64,000 nt of DNA, taken from the NCBI RefSeq assembly GCF_030272615.1, contig NC_081415.1, positions 509,487,373 to 509,551,372 of the forward strand. The letters are read 5' to 3'. A model generated the notes under the pieces. The model ran no database searches. It saw nothing but the letters and a program-made list of their open reading frames with translations, and was not told where the DNA came from. The position numbers and the translations under genes are program-made. The stretch comes from Cryptomeria japonica (lineage: Eukaryota; Streptophyta; Pinopsida; Cupressales; Cupressaceae). This document shows, piece after piece, positions 39,120 to 52,700 of this stretch; positions within the stretch are counted from its first letter, which is position 1; every line of letters starts with the position of its first letter.

Positions 39120-40600
39120 ATCATTTGTAATGAATCTAAGTCAATGCTAATTAATCTTTATTATCCCTTCCTTAGGCATCTTAGACTTGAGGAGAGGTTG
39201 GCCCACTATTAGGGTGCCCTAGGTTAGCAGTGTGGTTTGGGGACCCAACTAGGGATTGTGGAACTCAGTAGGGAGCTTTTTGGGCATTTCAGATTGGAGT
39301 TCTGGGGTTGAATCCATGGTTAGAATTGAAATATTAAAGTTGGCCTTATGTGAATGGTAAAAGAGAAACATAAGATGAATAGTAAAAAGTGCTCGCATCC
39401 TAGTAACTTAAGTTGTTTTTAAAGGGGGCCAAGTTCATAATGAGGAATTAGACCCTCAATGACATTTTATGATTTTTAAGGCCAAATAGTAACCCCAAAA
39501 TAGATAAAAATGCTTTTTGTCTATCAATTGGATTCATTATTATGCTTCCAATTTTTAGATTAGCAACAAGCTTGAGGGTTTCAACAGCTTGGAGCTTCTA
39601 GGAACACAAACTTCTGGAGTTATTTGGAGATTTGGACGAAATCCCATATCTCCTGAAGACAAGTTGCATCAGTATTTAGCTTCATTGTGCATTTGGTATG
39701 CTTCATTGGGGATTTAGTGTAATTTTATTAGCTTGAGGGTAGGTTTCCATGAATTAATTGTAGGGCAAACCTTCTAGAGGTCATCGCCACTCATTTCTAG
39801 CTTATTGTTAGCTAGCCGCTCCATTTTGGAAATAAGGGTATCAAACCCTAGGGTGTATTTGGAGTTGCAGCTAATATTAGAGCCGATTTCTTATATTCTC
39901 TTTGCGATAAATTTGTATTAGACTTTTATGCTTGATTAAAGGTATGTACATCAGTCTTTTAAAGTGAAAGAAAATTATCTTAATTGCTATCTTAATGTGT
40001 TGTCCATTATTCTATATGGTATTAGCTATTTCTTTTGCTTAGCATTCAAAACATTGTTAAAAAACTCTCAAAAACCTAAACAAAATAAAGAAATCAGTCA
40101 AACCCCCACTTAACATATGTTGGCCAAAGACTTTATCAGCAAAACAAAAAGTTGGTTTGGATCATATTTGGTTAGAATTGGGTTGGGGATCTTTCAGAAT
40201 CTAAATTGTAAACGAATCCAAATGAAAATGAATATGAACGCAAAGAGAAAGACTGCCAAGTCTATATTAAGCCTTGATGGAATCATAGTTTTTTATCCCT
40301 TATTTCTAAGCATCTATGTTATTATTGATAACAATACAAAAAGGATCATAAAATTTGGTGAATTTGCCCAAGGCAACCAAATTTAACATTTGGAATTTAG
40401 ATAAATACCAATGGTAATTCATAAGTTTTATTGAATTGCAATATCATTAATCCACAACATACTAAATTGTTCATAACTTAATCACTCTTAACTAAATATA
40501 CATTCAAATTTTAATTTTCAAATTAGGAAAATATGCACATAACAAACAAATTAGATCGAATATCACCTTTTCTATATATCCAAATGTAGAATAAAAGTTT
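39120..40600. other. No supported gene
   Basis: Mixed AT-rich sequence. An 89-residue plus ORF (40117-40386) shows no recognisable motif. Confidence 0.4.
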
Positions 40601-40608
40601 TACAAAAA

Positions 40609-40735
40609 TATGGCATATGTGTCAACTCAATAAAATGTACAAAAATGGTATATGTGCCAACTCAATAAAATGTACAAAAATGGTATATGTGCCAGATCAA
40701 TACAAGTTTTACAAAATTGTGGCATATGCCATCTC
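40609..40735 (+). repeat. 35-bp tandem repeat, three copies
   Basis: Units of atggtatatgtgccaactcaataaaatgtacaaaa start near 40612, 40646 and 40681, the last diverging into gatcaatacaagttttac. Confidence 0.85.
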
Positions 40736-43030
40736 AAGATCGATATACAATAAAATATCATCTAGCTACATGTATCGGTCATTCAATGATGACAACTAAC
40801 ACTATATTACTCTAGCAAATCCTATAGTGTGGTGGATCATCAAAATCGAGCCTCTTTGAAGTACTACGAGGCTCTGTAGATGCCTTCACAAGAATAATTC
40901 AAGCAACAAATTATATTACTTATGCCAATAATAATTTACAATTGTGAAATTAACACCAAGATAATTATATTGTACTATAATTTCTCTACAATTTAATTGT
41001 TGGTTACCTCATGTTGTGGTTTTCTTGCTAAAATACATTTAAAAAATGATGGTCCCATTCGATGATTAGGAGTGCTACCAAATCGGCGAGGTAGAGGATC
41101 AATGTTATGCTCATATCACGAAGGGGGTTGTACCAGTTAAAATACAATTGACACAAGTTAATATATAAATATAGTTGACAAAGAAATATAAACTATAGAT
41201 ATATCTACTTCCATGTAAACGTACATTTACAATATATAATAAATGTGTACCAGAGACTCTGATGGTTCTTTTGTTGTCCTAGGAGGGTTCATCATTGATG
41301 AAACGGATATCAATGTTCCCTGTATGTAAAATGACAAGATTGTAATACAATGAATGTACATGTGCATATAATCATGAATCCGAAAAAAACAACATATACC
41401 TCTTACATCTCTTCTTCTAATGCATTATCAAGTGAATTCATCATTGCTATAAATGATCCTAGTTGTCGTTGTAAATGTATAAGACAAACAATGAACTAGA
41501 CTAGATAAATCTAGATGTACATGTATAATCATAATACATTTGAAAAAACAAAATCCAACTCATGTTGGAATAACTCATGTAAGGTCTTGAAACTATTATA
41601 TCTTGATTAAAATTGTGATCAATTATCTTTTTTCGATTAGGTGTTCTCGAGTATGACCTTTGCAATGGAGGACTCTCAACCACATGTGACATATTGTAAA
41701 AGAGTAACACAATTAATATAAATCAACATATAATACTACAATACAAGTTAACGAATCACAATTCAAATGATGTGCATATTCAATACAAACTATAAACAAG
41801 ATGTGTGCAAATAAGAATACTGTATAGCTTTCTAGGCCAAACAAAATGGACGTAATGGTGGCATCATGAACCTATGAAATCTGATCCATTGTCAACGTCT
41901 ATCAAACCCCACACAAATATACATCATAAATTTTATATATATTATAAAACATTAATTTGAATTCAAGGTCTTATTCTATTTTGACACGAACTATTATTTT
42001 TTTTACCTATGATGAAGATATAGGTGCATAAGTTGTGATAGGAATGGTCAATGATGTACCAAAATCCGCTCCTACATCTTGAAATGCAGTATGTTTGCAT
42101 TAGTTTGATTGAATCTTCAATCAAAAATTTATTTACATTTAAAATTTTTAAGTGTTTAATAAAGAAAACGTCATAAATTCAAATCAAGATATCTGAGCAG
42201 CAAAGACCTGCTCCATTAGGTCATCTGTGAGCACCACATCATTAGGTCCACCAACTTGACAACTAGCCCTACAATATTTACATTAATGGGAGCTCGAGCC
42301 ATCTGCATGTGCATTGGTACCTACCCAAAAGCACATATTGCAACAAGTGGTGCACCGATGAGAGCCACACCCGGTGGAGGTAGATGGTCTATTTGCTACA
42401 CCATCGTTTGTGCCAAGAGGTTGGGATAACTATATACCATGCTGGATGATAGTATCAATCATTGTGGAAGCTACCTTCAAAGTGTCTCCATCTCCATAGA
42501 TTCAGTCACTTGTTTAGAAACTTTATCAACACTATCGACCATTGTTTCTATCGTTGTGGCAAGGTTTGCATGGTGTCGATGATGTGAAGCCTTTATTTAG
42601 TCTAGACACTAAATAAGAAATGGTAACCCTATTTTGTGCCAGACGACCTAAAAAATCCTCCTGTGTGTTTAAGAAGGGTTTATCAAAAGATTAGGAGGGT
42701 TTCCCATTTGAGGGATATTGTTTGGATTTTCTTCAGGGTTATGAGGAGGCAAATTTTGTTGTGGGGAAATATTTTGAAGATTTGAAATCAAATTTAAAAA
42801 ATAAAATAAATATTAAAAACTATGAAAATACAACAAAATTTAAAATAAAAATCAACAAGAATGCACAAACGAATGAGAACTTACCTCCACAACGACGTGG
42901 CATGATGATCTGGCTGATAGGGCACAAAACATGATCAAGTTCTTCTTGCTATTTTTGGCTGTCATCTATTTTGTCAGTCGTAGATTAGAATGACCCAATT
43001 GATTGTTTTTTAGAAACAATTATAATCAGA
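40736..43030. other. No supported gene
   Basis: AT-rich, with short ORFs only. The interior of the hypothetical hairpin-ended element gives no recognisable domain on either strand. Confidence 0.35.
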
Positions 43031-43200
43031 GATATATGAACGGGTTATTTTAGTTTTAAAACCTTGATCATGTTTCTTAAAAAAGCTAATGCGTACGAGG
43101 CTTTAAAATTTAAACCTCGTATGGGTTATGATTCAAAAATTTTGAATTGTAATGCGTTTAGGTTATTTGAAAAATAAAATAACCCAAATGCATTACATGT

Positions 43201-45644
43201 GTTTTTTTTTTTGTACAAGTGGCCATTTTTTTGTTTACCATCTTGGTGCACTTACCCATTATCATCATTTTTATATTGGAGTCCGATCCTCCATATTTGG
43301 GAGGTATCCTCTACTTTACAATCATATAATGATATTATTTGAATGGGAATAAACCCTCATTTTGTAGTAAAAATTATTATTTAGCAAATGCCCTAATTTT
43401 CTCCTGTGAAGGATTTGATGAGTAGGCCTCATTTTGCATCTATCAAAAATATGGAAATCAATAATAGGCTGCTTAAATGGTGTTTATGCTATATATTGGA
43501 GGCTCCCTATTTGTATGTTGCATCATTGTATTTTGAGTAGTTGAATGCTTGCATTTGAATAATACATTTTTGGGTTAAAATGGATCATGAAAATTAAATT
43601 AAATGTCAAGCATGGTTAATATTTAGTTTATTATTATTCATTTCATTAGATTATATCATTTTAAAACATCACATTAAAAAAGTTGTCCAATGCTTGCAAA
43701 GGTTGTGTAGGCCTAGCCCTTCTCTTGCTTTGAGTTTTCCCTTAAAAAAAAATGTGGAGGGTAGAAACCTTATGTTGAGTGTTTCTTGTACTATTAGTCT
43801 TGTAGAAGAGATTTTGTTGTGCTTTGAGGTAAAATTGTAGGACTTTGGGAAGCGTGAAAATATGTAAAAATATTTTGATAACATGTGGGTCACCTAATTT
43901 ACCAAGGGTAGACTTTATTGATAAATGGGTGTTTTGGGTAGGTTGCACAATTTACTAGGGGTGAATTGGATTGGCATATTAGGCAACCTAATTTAAAAAG
44001 GATGTAACTTCACTGACAATGACTACTTATTACCCTTTTTAAGGAATTTTTCTTAGAGGACATTTGTTTCTTGGGGTCTAGTTTACTTATCTTAACTTTT
44101 AATTTGAGCGCTTCTTTGTGGTATTGTGACATCATCTTGTTTGTGTTTGTATGCACTTAAAATTGGCTTGAGAAAATTAATTAAACATGTGTTATTTTAT
44201 TAATGTCTAATGTTTAATTCCTCTATTATATTAATAAATTCTTTAATTTATTTATATGATTCATAGCTTTTACTTCTTCCTATCCTAGATCAATTCCACA
44301 TCATCTAACCAATTTGTCATATTATGCCACATCAACATGTGTCATAAATTAAAAATTCCTAAATATTTAATTGATCAATTATCCTCAACCAATTCAACAA
44401 ACTAAATGGACACATGACATCTGCAACAAATTGAGAGATTAAATATTCCTAAATATTTAATTAATCAAACATCTTCAACAAACTTGGAAGAGACACATGG
44501 CATCTTCAACCAATTGAGGACACTTGGCATTCCATTTCTCCTCTCCATCCTGCACATAGCATTTGTTTCCTCTCGAGGGAGCAAGATCTACTTTTCTCTC
44601 CAAATTCTCCATCTCCAACCATTCAATTCCTCAAATTGAATCTGAATTGTCCATCTCTACCACCTAGGACACGAGCCTTCAAAAATCTATAAATAGGCTC
44701 TCATTTGCACAAATCAAGCTCTCACAAAAAATTAAAAGCATTTTAACCAACATTAGATCATTTTAGCAATTGAGCATTTTAGCAACATTCTAGCATTTTC
44801 ATTTCATAGTAAGAGCATTATCATTAATGCAGATCAATATAGAAGCATTTTAATAAAATGTAGATCTTAATTTTGCATATCATCTAGCTTATCATCATAT
44901 AGTGTAGGATGTAATTCTTCCATTAGAATATAATCACTCATTCTCTAAGTTGTCATTCTAAAAGCCAAGTGCATGAAATCTGAGAGCAAGCACGACTAAA
45001 AGAATCCTTGGAGATAGAGGACAATGGGACGCTCATAGGAAGACTGAATTTGAATTCCATTTTTTAAACTTGCTTTCCCTATTAGTCTCATTGATGTGTT
45101 TTAGGATTTAATTAATTGACACTTAATTCCCGTACATAGTGTTAAATGTGTGTGTCCCTAAGCATGTTTGATTAGCCTTAGTTGAGACATATTTGACTTG
45201 TTACATATCCTTAGTCATCAATGATTGGTAGCTTGTTTGGGAGGATGCTTGAGTGTTACGATCCATAATTGGGTGTTTAGTTGAGCATTTGAATGTGTTA
45301 GGGATAAACTCGAGTATTCACTCCTTTCCATTCTTTTTCTTCATCAATGTGGATGTTGAGAGTCATGTACCCTATAACCATTCGTGAGAAGACTCCAACT
45401 CTAAAGTTGTTCACCACATTAGTTTCAATCCATAATGGTCCTTTCAAGTCCTTACCAATGTTTTTTATATTGCTGTGATTTTACTATATGTGGTCATTTC
45501 TTGTTGCAGTGGTGTTGTGTTCTATATTGTTATTGCGGGGTTTCATTAAATATTTAGTGTGAGTGTGCGATTATGGTATGCGAGTGTTATAATTATTTTT
45601 TAATTTATCCATTAGTGTCCTAATGCCAAAGTTGGGACATTACA
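43201..45644. other. Unannotated region ending in an LTR-like terminus
   Basis: The stretch ends with TTGGGACATTACA (45632-45644), a typical right terminus of plant LTRs that begin TGTAATGTCCC. A TATA-like tctataaataggctctc lies near 44688, about 950 bp before it, which fits an LTR in plus orientation. No matching left end TGTAATGTCC was found, so the left border is unknown and no TSD could be tested. Confidence 0.4.
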
Positions 45645-46540
45645 AATATCACCCCTAGTCCCAATAGAGCTTCTATTACTAATGCCAAGTTTGCTATCTT
45701 AGGCAAAACTCTCCAATGGTTAGGCTATTAAGAAAGCATGCCCATGCTTATGTTTACCGTTTTTCACTTATCAAAGGTGGAAAATGTATCACTTGGACCC
45801 ATTTTGGCTTTTAGGATGAAGTAACAAGTGGCTACTCCGTCTCAAATGTGCAACTGATTATTGCCTCTTTTTGATGTTCAACAACATATTCTAGGACATT
45901 GACATCTTTCAAAATACTAAGCAAAAAAACAACCATTATTTTACCATTTTTCCCCTCTTTATTTTTGCCAATGTTATGACAATCTCCAAACATCTTCATT
46001 ATATCTCAACCATTTGTAACCTTCATCATTCTAGAAAAGTTGCTAATTTAAAAACAAAGATCAAGATACGACAACTTTGTCAATTGATGAGGGAGATCAC
46101 AAATTGAATCGGGTTAACAAACAATAATGATTAATCTTGATAAAAATTTGGGAAATAACAAGTTTGGATATTGAGTTTCCTAGATATTCAACATGCCTTA
46201 CAACATAACCCTTTGCATAAACAAGTCCAAGACAAAGAAAAATGAGTTTACGAGGCCACATTAAGAATAGACTAAACCACATAAAATAGAATAAACTACT
46301 TGATGGAAAATTATCATCACATTTAAAACAAATAAACCTTTTAATCATTCTCAAACTGCTGAACCAAATTATTTATTCATATAATTCTATTATCATAAAT
46401 AAACCTAAATCACAAACTAAAATTAAATTTATTAATTGACTGAAAATTAGCCTCTAGGACATAACAAATTAAAAAACAATTTATTTAAAAAATCCCAAAA
46501 CAAAATTATTCCTGAAAACACAAAACCCGAGAATGAAAGA
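45645..46540. other. No supported gene; sequence upstream of the DIS3-like gene
   Basis: AT-rich, with an 85-residue minus-strand ORF (46354-46097) lacking family likeness. GC content rises sharply after about 46550, where the host gene's promoter begins. Confidence 0.4.
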
Positions 46541-46562
46541 AAATCCCTATAACTCTCATGTT

Positions 46563-46568
46563 CACGTG
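46563..46568. promoter_or_regulatory. G-box (CACGTG) in putative promoter
   Basis: CACGTG sits 133 bases before the putative start codon in a GC-richer stretch (46545-46680), unlike the surrounding AT-rich DNA. G-boxes bind bZIP and bHLH factors in plants. No clear TATA box was seen, and the transcription start is unknown. Confidence 0.35.
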
Positions 46569-46700
46569 ACCGTGACCTACGAGATCACAGTCGATCACAG
46601 GTCGGCACAAGTTCTGTCACGACAAGCAGCACGACCACCAGCCTGAAATTGCTCGCTGTTTAAGAGCAAACCAAAAAAAATTGCTGCTAGGAATACTGCA

Positions 46701-46724
46701 ATGGCTGGCTGGGTTGCGCGCAAG
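46701..46724 (+). CDS. Exon 1 of the DIS3-like gene
   Basis: ATG GCT GGC.. encodes MAGWVARK and ends at a GT donor (gtaacc). It is the only ATG placed to splice in phase with exon 2. The N-terminal extension varies in this family, so the start is less certain than the other exons. Confidence 0.65.
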
Positions 46725-49700
46725 GTAACCTCTCTTTCTGAATGCTTAACCTGCGTCATCCTACTCTCTTCGTTTCGAACCAGGGACCTTCCTTACTTGT
46801 TTATTTAATACTGATATCCACTGCCTGAAACGACGCTAATGGCCTTTTCTAATGCTGGTATCCACTTCGTTATTTTTCCTCAACGGCTATTTTAGGTGAA
46901 ACGAGACTTCAAATTTCGGAAAAGGTCAAATAGCGTAGGTCTCAACCTGCAAGAAATTTATCTGCGCGACGACATTGCATGCGGCAGCGCTGCGTGCCAT
47001 ACGTGTGTTCAGACTTCGCCGCGTCTTCCAGCGAATGCTTCTCATTATTTGGTAAGATTCTCTTCTGAATTGTTTTCATTTTGATGAGAATTCGTCGTCA
47101 TTTTGTCGATGCTTTCTACTTAAGGAAATTCCTAATATTTTGGTCTCTTGTTCCACACCATCTAAACTACCACGATGAAGCTCATTACTTATTTGAACAG
47201 TTTCTAGCAAAATGTCACCACTAATCGTATGAGGATGTTGGCGATTAAATATCCATCTTCACTAGCCCCTGACAATCAAATGATCTCAAAAACATTGTCC
47301 CCTTTAGGGCACACTGCAGTGACATTAATTGGGGGTCTATTTTGCATCTTCCCATCCATCAGAAATTATGGGCACTCACGTTTTGACCCGTGAATCTCTA
47401 ACAGGCTGGATTGAAGTATCTATAAACCATCTTTCCTTGGCCAGTAAGGTGGTCCATATCTTTTCATAGTCAAGACTTCCATAGCCTATAGGCGCCTCAT
47501 TGAGTCTCCTCGGAATTTCACGCGAGTATTTAATCTTAGGAGGTGGAAACGAATCCTCTTAGTGTAAATACAACATGTAACGTGGTCATTGATATTGCTC
47601 CTTGTCTCATTCTAAATTGCCTTTTCTAATGGCTCTTCATCCTTGGTTCTTTTGTGTGAAAGAGAATGTTCTTCGTTTTCTAGATGCTGTAACAAGAAAT
47701 GGATGTGTAGCAGCGACTGTTGGAGTATTCAAGGATGGCCTTGTGGGTAACTTGTAGGATCCCTTCTTGGCTAAAGGATGAGACTTTAATCTAGATTTCT
47801 TGGCTGTAGTTTATGGTTTCTCTTGCTCTTTGATACAAGCTGAATTTGTCCCTTTCACAACCCATCTGTTGTCGGCCTGCCATAATTTTTATTCTATTTT
47901 CAGCAATTGCACACAAGTGGGGATTCCCTTGACTTTAGGAGCTCCTATGCTCATTTTGGCATTTGTTATAGTACATGTGAGTGTTTTATATGAACTTTTG
48001 AGTTCAACACAAAACAATCGAATTAGAAGAGGAAATTCCCTGTAACTAAAAATTAATGTAATTTGCACGATATGCATTTGCTATGTGCAATCTTTATTTA
48101 TTTATTTTAATGTTTCATCTCACGTTGAATAATAGTAAGTGTGTTTTTTAAGATTCACCTTGCTGACATGGACTTCAACACTAGGCGAGAAGTTTTATGC
48201 TTTTTGACTGAAAGAAAACCCTATAACTGCATGCTTACTTTGTTCCGTTAGAAGTGGAGATTGAACAATGGAAGTGCAAATAAAAACTGGATAAGCTTAA
48301 ATACAAAGACAAACACTTTAGTAAATTGTGAAAATCAGAGATTCACTGGTAAAAATCTTAAGTATATTAACTGAGAAAAGATTACAATATATAGGAATTA
48401 CAAAGCATTGTAGATATTAATGGAATCAACTACTTCTAAGTACTTGCTGCTGTAGACATTTAAGATGTCTAACAACTAATTATATTATTGACCATTAACA
48501 GATTAAAGAAATATTATTCCAACACCCTCCCTTAGTGGTCAATCTATCAAAAACACCAAGTTGCCCCCTGAATTTTACTAACTTATCTGGGCTTAGAGAC
48601 TTGGTGAGAATATCCACAGTCTGATCCGCTGTAGGAACATACTGCAATTGAACTGATCCGTCTTCTACCAGCTTGCGGATGTAGTGACAATGAAGCTCGA
48701 CATGCTTCGTACGTTCATGGAAGACTGGATTTTTGGCCAGTTTGAGCACCCCTTGATTATCAATATACAAGGGAGAAGGACCTGCTTGCAGCATCTGCAT
48801 GTTAGAGAGCATCCTCCGGAGCCAAACTACCTCACATGCGGCCTTGACTGTTCCCCGATATTCGGCTTCGGTTGAGGAAAGAGCCATGGTCTGTTGCTTC
48901 TTGCTGCTCCAAGTGACGGCACCGATACCCAAACTGAATACGTACCTAGAAGTGGATTTTTTGTCCTCCATTGATCCTGCCCAATCTGAGTCAGTATAAC
49001 CAATCAGCTTTGGATCGTTGCACCTGCTATATAGAATACCATAGTCTGAAGTGCCTTTCACATATCATAGCACTCGCTTTGTTGCAATTCAATGATCAGT
49101 TTTTGGGGCTGTCATGAAGCGAGAGATGTAGCTGACAACAAAACAGATGTCAGGTCTAGTGGCAGTGAGGTAGATGAGGTTGTCTACTAGTTGCCCGGAT
49201 TTGGTTTCATCTATTGGAGGTGAATCAGACTTGGCTAATAACTTCAACCTTTTCTCCATAGGTGTGGAAGCAGGTTTACAATCCTGCATTCAAAACTTGT
49301 CAAGCAAATTGCGGGCATACTTGGACTTTGAAATAAAGATACTGTCATCAGTTTGCCACTCTTTGACACCTTAGCAATAATGGAGAAGCCCCAAATCTGT
49401 CATGTCAAAAGCTTGGCACAAGTTCTGTTTGATGGCTGTAATCAAATGTGCTGAATTGTCAGTAATGATCAAGTCATCCACGTAGACAACAAGAAAAAGG
49501 ATATCATCACCAGAGAGTTTGACATACATATTAGTGTCAAAGGGACTGGGACTGTGCTGAAAACCATGTTCAACCAAATACTGATCAATCTTGAAGTACC
49601 AAGCCTGAGGGGCTTGCTTCAGGCCATAGAGGGCTTTTACCAATCTGCAAACCTGATGTTCCTTACCAGGAACCTTGAAGCTAGGAGGTTGAGTCATATA

Positions 49701-52700
49701 AACTTCTTCTTGCAATTCACCGTTGAAGAATGCACTCTTAACATCCATCTAGTGAAGTTTCCATCCAAACTGAGCTGCAATAGCAAGAAGAAGACGAATT
49801 GTGCTCATCTTGGCAGTAGGAGCAAAAGTCTCTTCGTAGTCAATGCCCTCTTGCTATGTAAATCCCCGAGCAACCAATTAGGCCTTGTACTTATCCAAAG
49901 TACCATCCGCATGATACTTGACTTTATAAACTCATTTACAGCCGATAGGTTTCTTCCCAGGAGGTTGATCGGAAAGAACCCAAGTGTTATTCTTCAGAAG
50001 ACTATGGTATTCTGTCTCCATAGCCTTTTCCCACTCAGGAATGCCTTTAGCCTCATAATATGTCTGGGGCTCAAGGATGCTGTGGATGTTGGCCATAAGT
50101 TCAAAGTTGACTGTATTCTGCTGCTTTCGCTTTCGGCGAACTGATCTATCCTCAAGAAGCTCATCATCACGAAGATCTCCTATTGTCTTGGCCCACCATT
50201 TAGGCCTGAGGGTAGAAGTACCAACATTTGACATTGGAGAAACAACATCCCTTGGAGTTTCCGGAATAAAGTCATCTAGATGTGAATCCTATGAAAAATT
50301 AGGTGGTGCTGGATCGGTAGATTCCTCATCTTCAGAGTCAGAATGTTCTAAAGCCTTCCCATCATGGGAACAAAAAGGAAGACGAACACCAACATCAGAA
50401 GTTTGCATAGATTGAGTCGCGGGACTAGGAGTAGTAGAAGGCATAAATGGACTAGTAGTCTCATCAACCACAACATCACGACTGAAAATGAGACGATCTG
50501 TCTCCACATCAATCAACTTGTAGGCCTTGTGGTTGTCGCTGTAACCAGTAAAGCCTTCTATAGCCTTCTGAAGGCATCCTAGTAGGATACAACGAATCTT
50601 CTAAAGCCTTCAGGATCTACATTTCAGGTCAAAGGTATGTTGAGGTAAGTAGAGATGTAACTTTTGAAGAAGATATTGCTTTCAAAAGATCTAAAGGTTC
50701 ATTAATCAACAATGATGATATGGTGATGGAAAAACAAGATTTAATTGTTGATGCTAACCCTGAGTTACAAGAGGAGTCTATTGATCTTCCAGATTAGGAA
50801 GTTCAAAATGACTCATCAGAACCCATGCAATCTACCGATATACCTCAGGATATTGTGGTCTGCAAGAAGAGACCACTTTGGGTTAGAAATACAATTCAAG
50901 ATGCTGAAGGGTTTGTTGCTCCTAGAGGAACCTTCAGAAATAGCAAGAGTGTCCAAAATCACGCCAACTACATTTTTGTGATGTGCAATATAATTGAGTC
51001 TGAACCCCACAATATCGGAGAAGCTATGTCCCATCATGCTTGGAAATTAGCCATGGATGAAGAGTATGGGTCTATCATCAAGAATGATGTCTGGGACATC
51101 GTACCCAGACCCAAAGGTAAGTCTGTCGTTTCCTCTAAATGGTTGTTTAAAATTAAACATAATGTTGATGGTAGTATTGAAAAATATAAAGCTAGGTTTG
51201 TAGCTTGTGGTTTTTCTCAAAAGGAAGGAATAGATTATGAAGAAACCTTTGCCCCTGTTGCTAGATATACCTCTATTAGGTCTATAATAGCTATTGCTGC
51301 AGCCAAAGATTGGGAGCTGCATCAAATGGACGTTAAGACAGCCTTCCTTAATGGTGTCATTGAGGAGGAAGTCTATATTGAGCAACCAGAAGGTTATGTA
51401 ATCCATAAAAGAGATTCTTATGTTTTCAGGTTGAAGAAAGCTTTATATGGGCTCAAACAGGCTCCTCGCGCTTGGTATGAAAGAATTGATAAGTACTTAC
51501 CAAGTTTAGGGTTTTCCAAGAATGATGCTGATGCTAACATTTACTTGAAAATTTATAATGATGAGATGCTTATTTTAGTTTTGTATGTAGATGATTTATT
51601 TCTCATGGGTGAAAATAAATTAATCATAAGATGTAAAAAGGAATTAGCATCAGAATTTGAAATGAAGGATTTAGGTGTAATGCACTACTTCCTAGGGTTA
51701 GAAGTATGGCAAAGAGCTAATGAAATCTTTCTAAGTCAGGGAAAATACACTATTGACATTTTGAAAAGATTTAGAATGATAGATTGTAAACCTATGCGTA
51801 CTCCTATGGAATCTAACTTAAAGAAGTTAAGTGTTTCTGCAGCTAACTCGGATTTTGCAGATCCTTTTGAGTACAGGCAGTTGATTGACTCCCTGATGTA
51901 CCTAGTCAATGCTAGGCCAGATATCTGTTATGCTGTGAATGCTCTCAGTCAGTTCATGAGCTCACCTAAACATGTTCTCCTGGTTGCTTCCAAGCACATT
52001 CTAAGATACCTACGTGGCACGATTGGTTATGGGCTGAAGTATTCACTTAATACCCCAATCCTCCTGAAAGGCTACTTAGATTCAGATTGGGCAGGAAGTG
52101 TCAAGGACAGGAAAAGCACCTCAGGCATTTGCTTCAACTTGGGCTCCGCAGTGATCTCTTGGGCATGCAAGAAGCAATCTTCGGTAGCATTAAGCATTGC
52201 AGAAGCTGAGTACATTGCCGCATTTGTTGCATCCAGAGAAGCAGTGTGGCTTCGTAAGCTCCTTGTTGGATTATTTGGTCAAGTCAATGATCCTACCACC
52301 ATTCATTGTGATAATCAAAGCTGTATAAAGATGTCAGTAAATCTTGTATTTCATGATCGGTCCAAACATGTGGAAACGCACTATCATTACATTCGGGATA
52401 TGGTGCAAAGAGGCGCCATTCATCTAAAGTACATTAGCACAGATGAACAGATTGCTGACATCCTCACCAAACCCTTATCCAGAGTGAAGTTTGAGTACTT
52501 CAGAGATAGACTTGGTGTCATGGAAAACGGAACCCTGATTGAGAGGGAGCTTCAATCTTAGTGACTATTGGTAGCACTTTGAATCATTCTTTGCTTGTGT
52601 GCAAGAATGAATTTCATCCAATCTATGCTTGTGTGCTAGATGGATTATTGTAATAATGTAAAGACCCACTGGTGTATTACACTTTCTATGCTTGTGTGCT

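Larger units (their letters stand above)
36820..43200. mobile_element. Possible large element with hairpin-rich ends (unclassified)
   Basis: Both ends carry paired hairpins built from similar words. On the left, aatgcgaatgggtta..taacccgatcgcatt (36826-36864) is followed by a second copy at 36971-37018, and cattttaggggcggtaatg mirrors cattacccccctaaaatg. On the right, cgtacgaggctttaaa..tttaaacctcgtatg (43091-43130) is followed by gtaatgcgtttaggttattt..aaataacccaaatgcattac (43149-43197). The shared gtaatgcg/gcattac words suggest subterminal repeats of a DNA transposon. No transposase was recognised and no TSD was found, so this is only a hypothesis. The interior has three tandem arrays. Confidence 0.3.
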
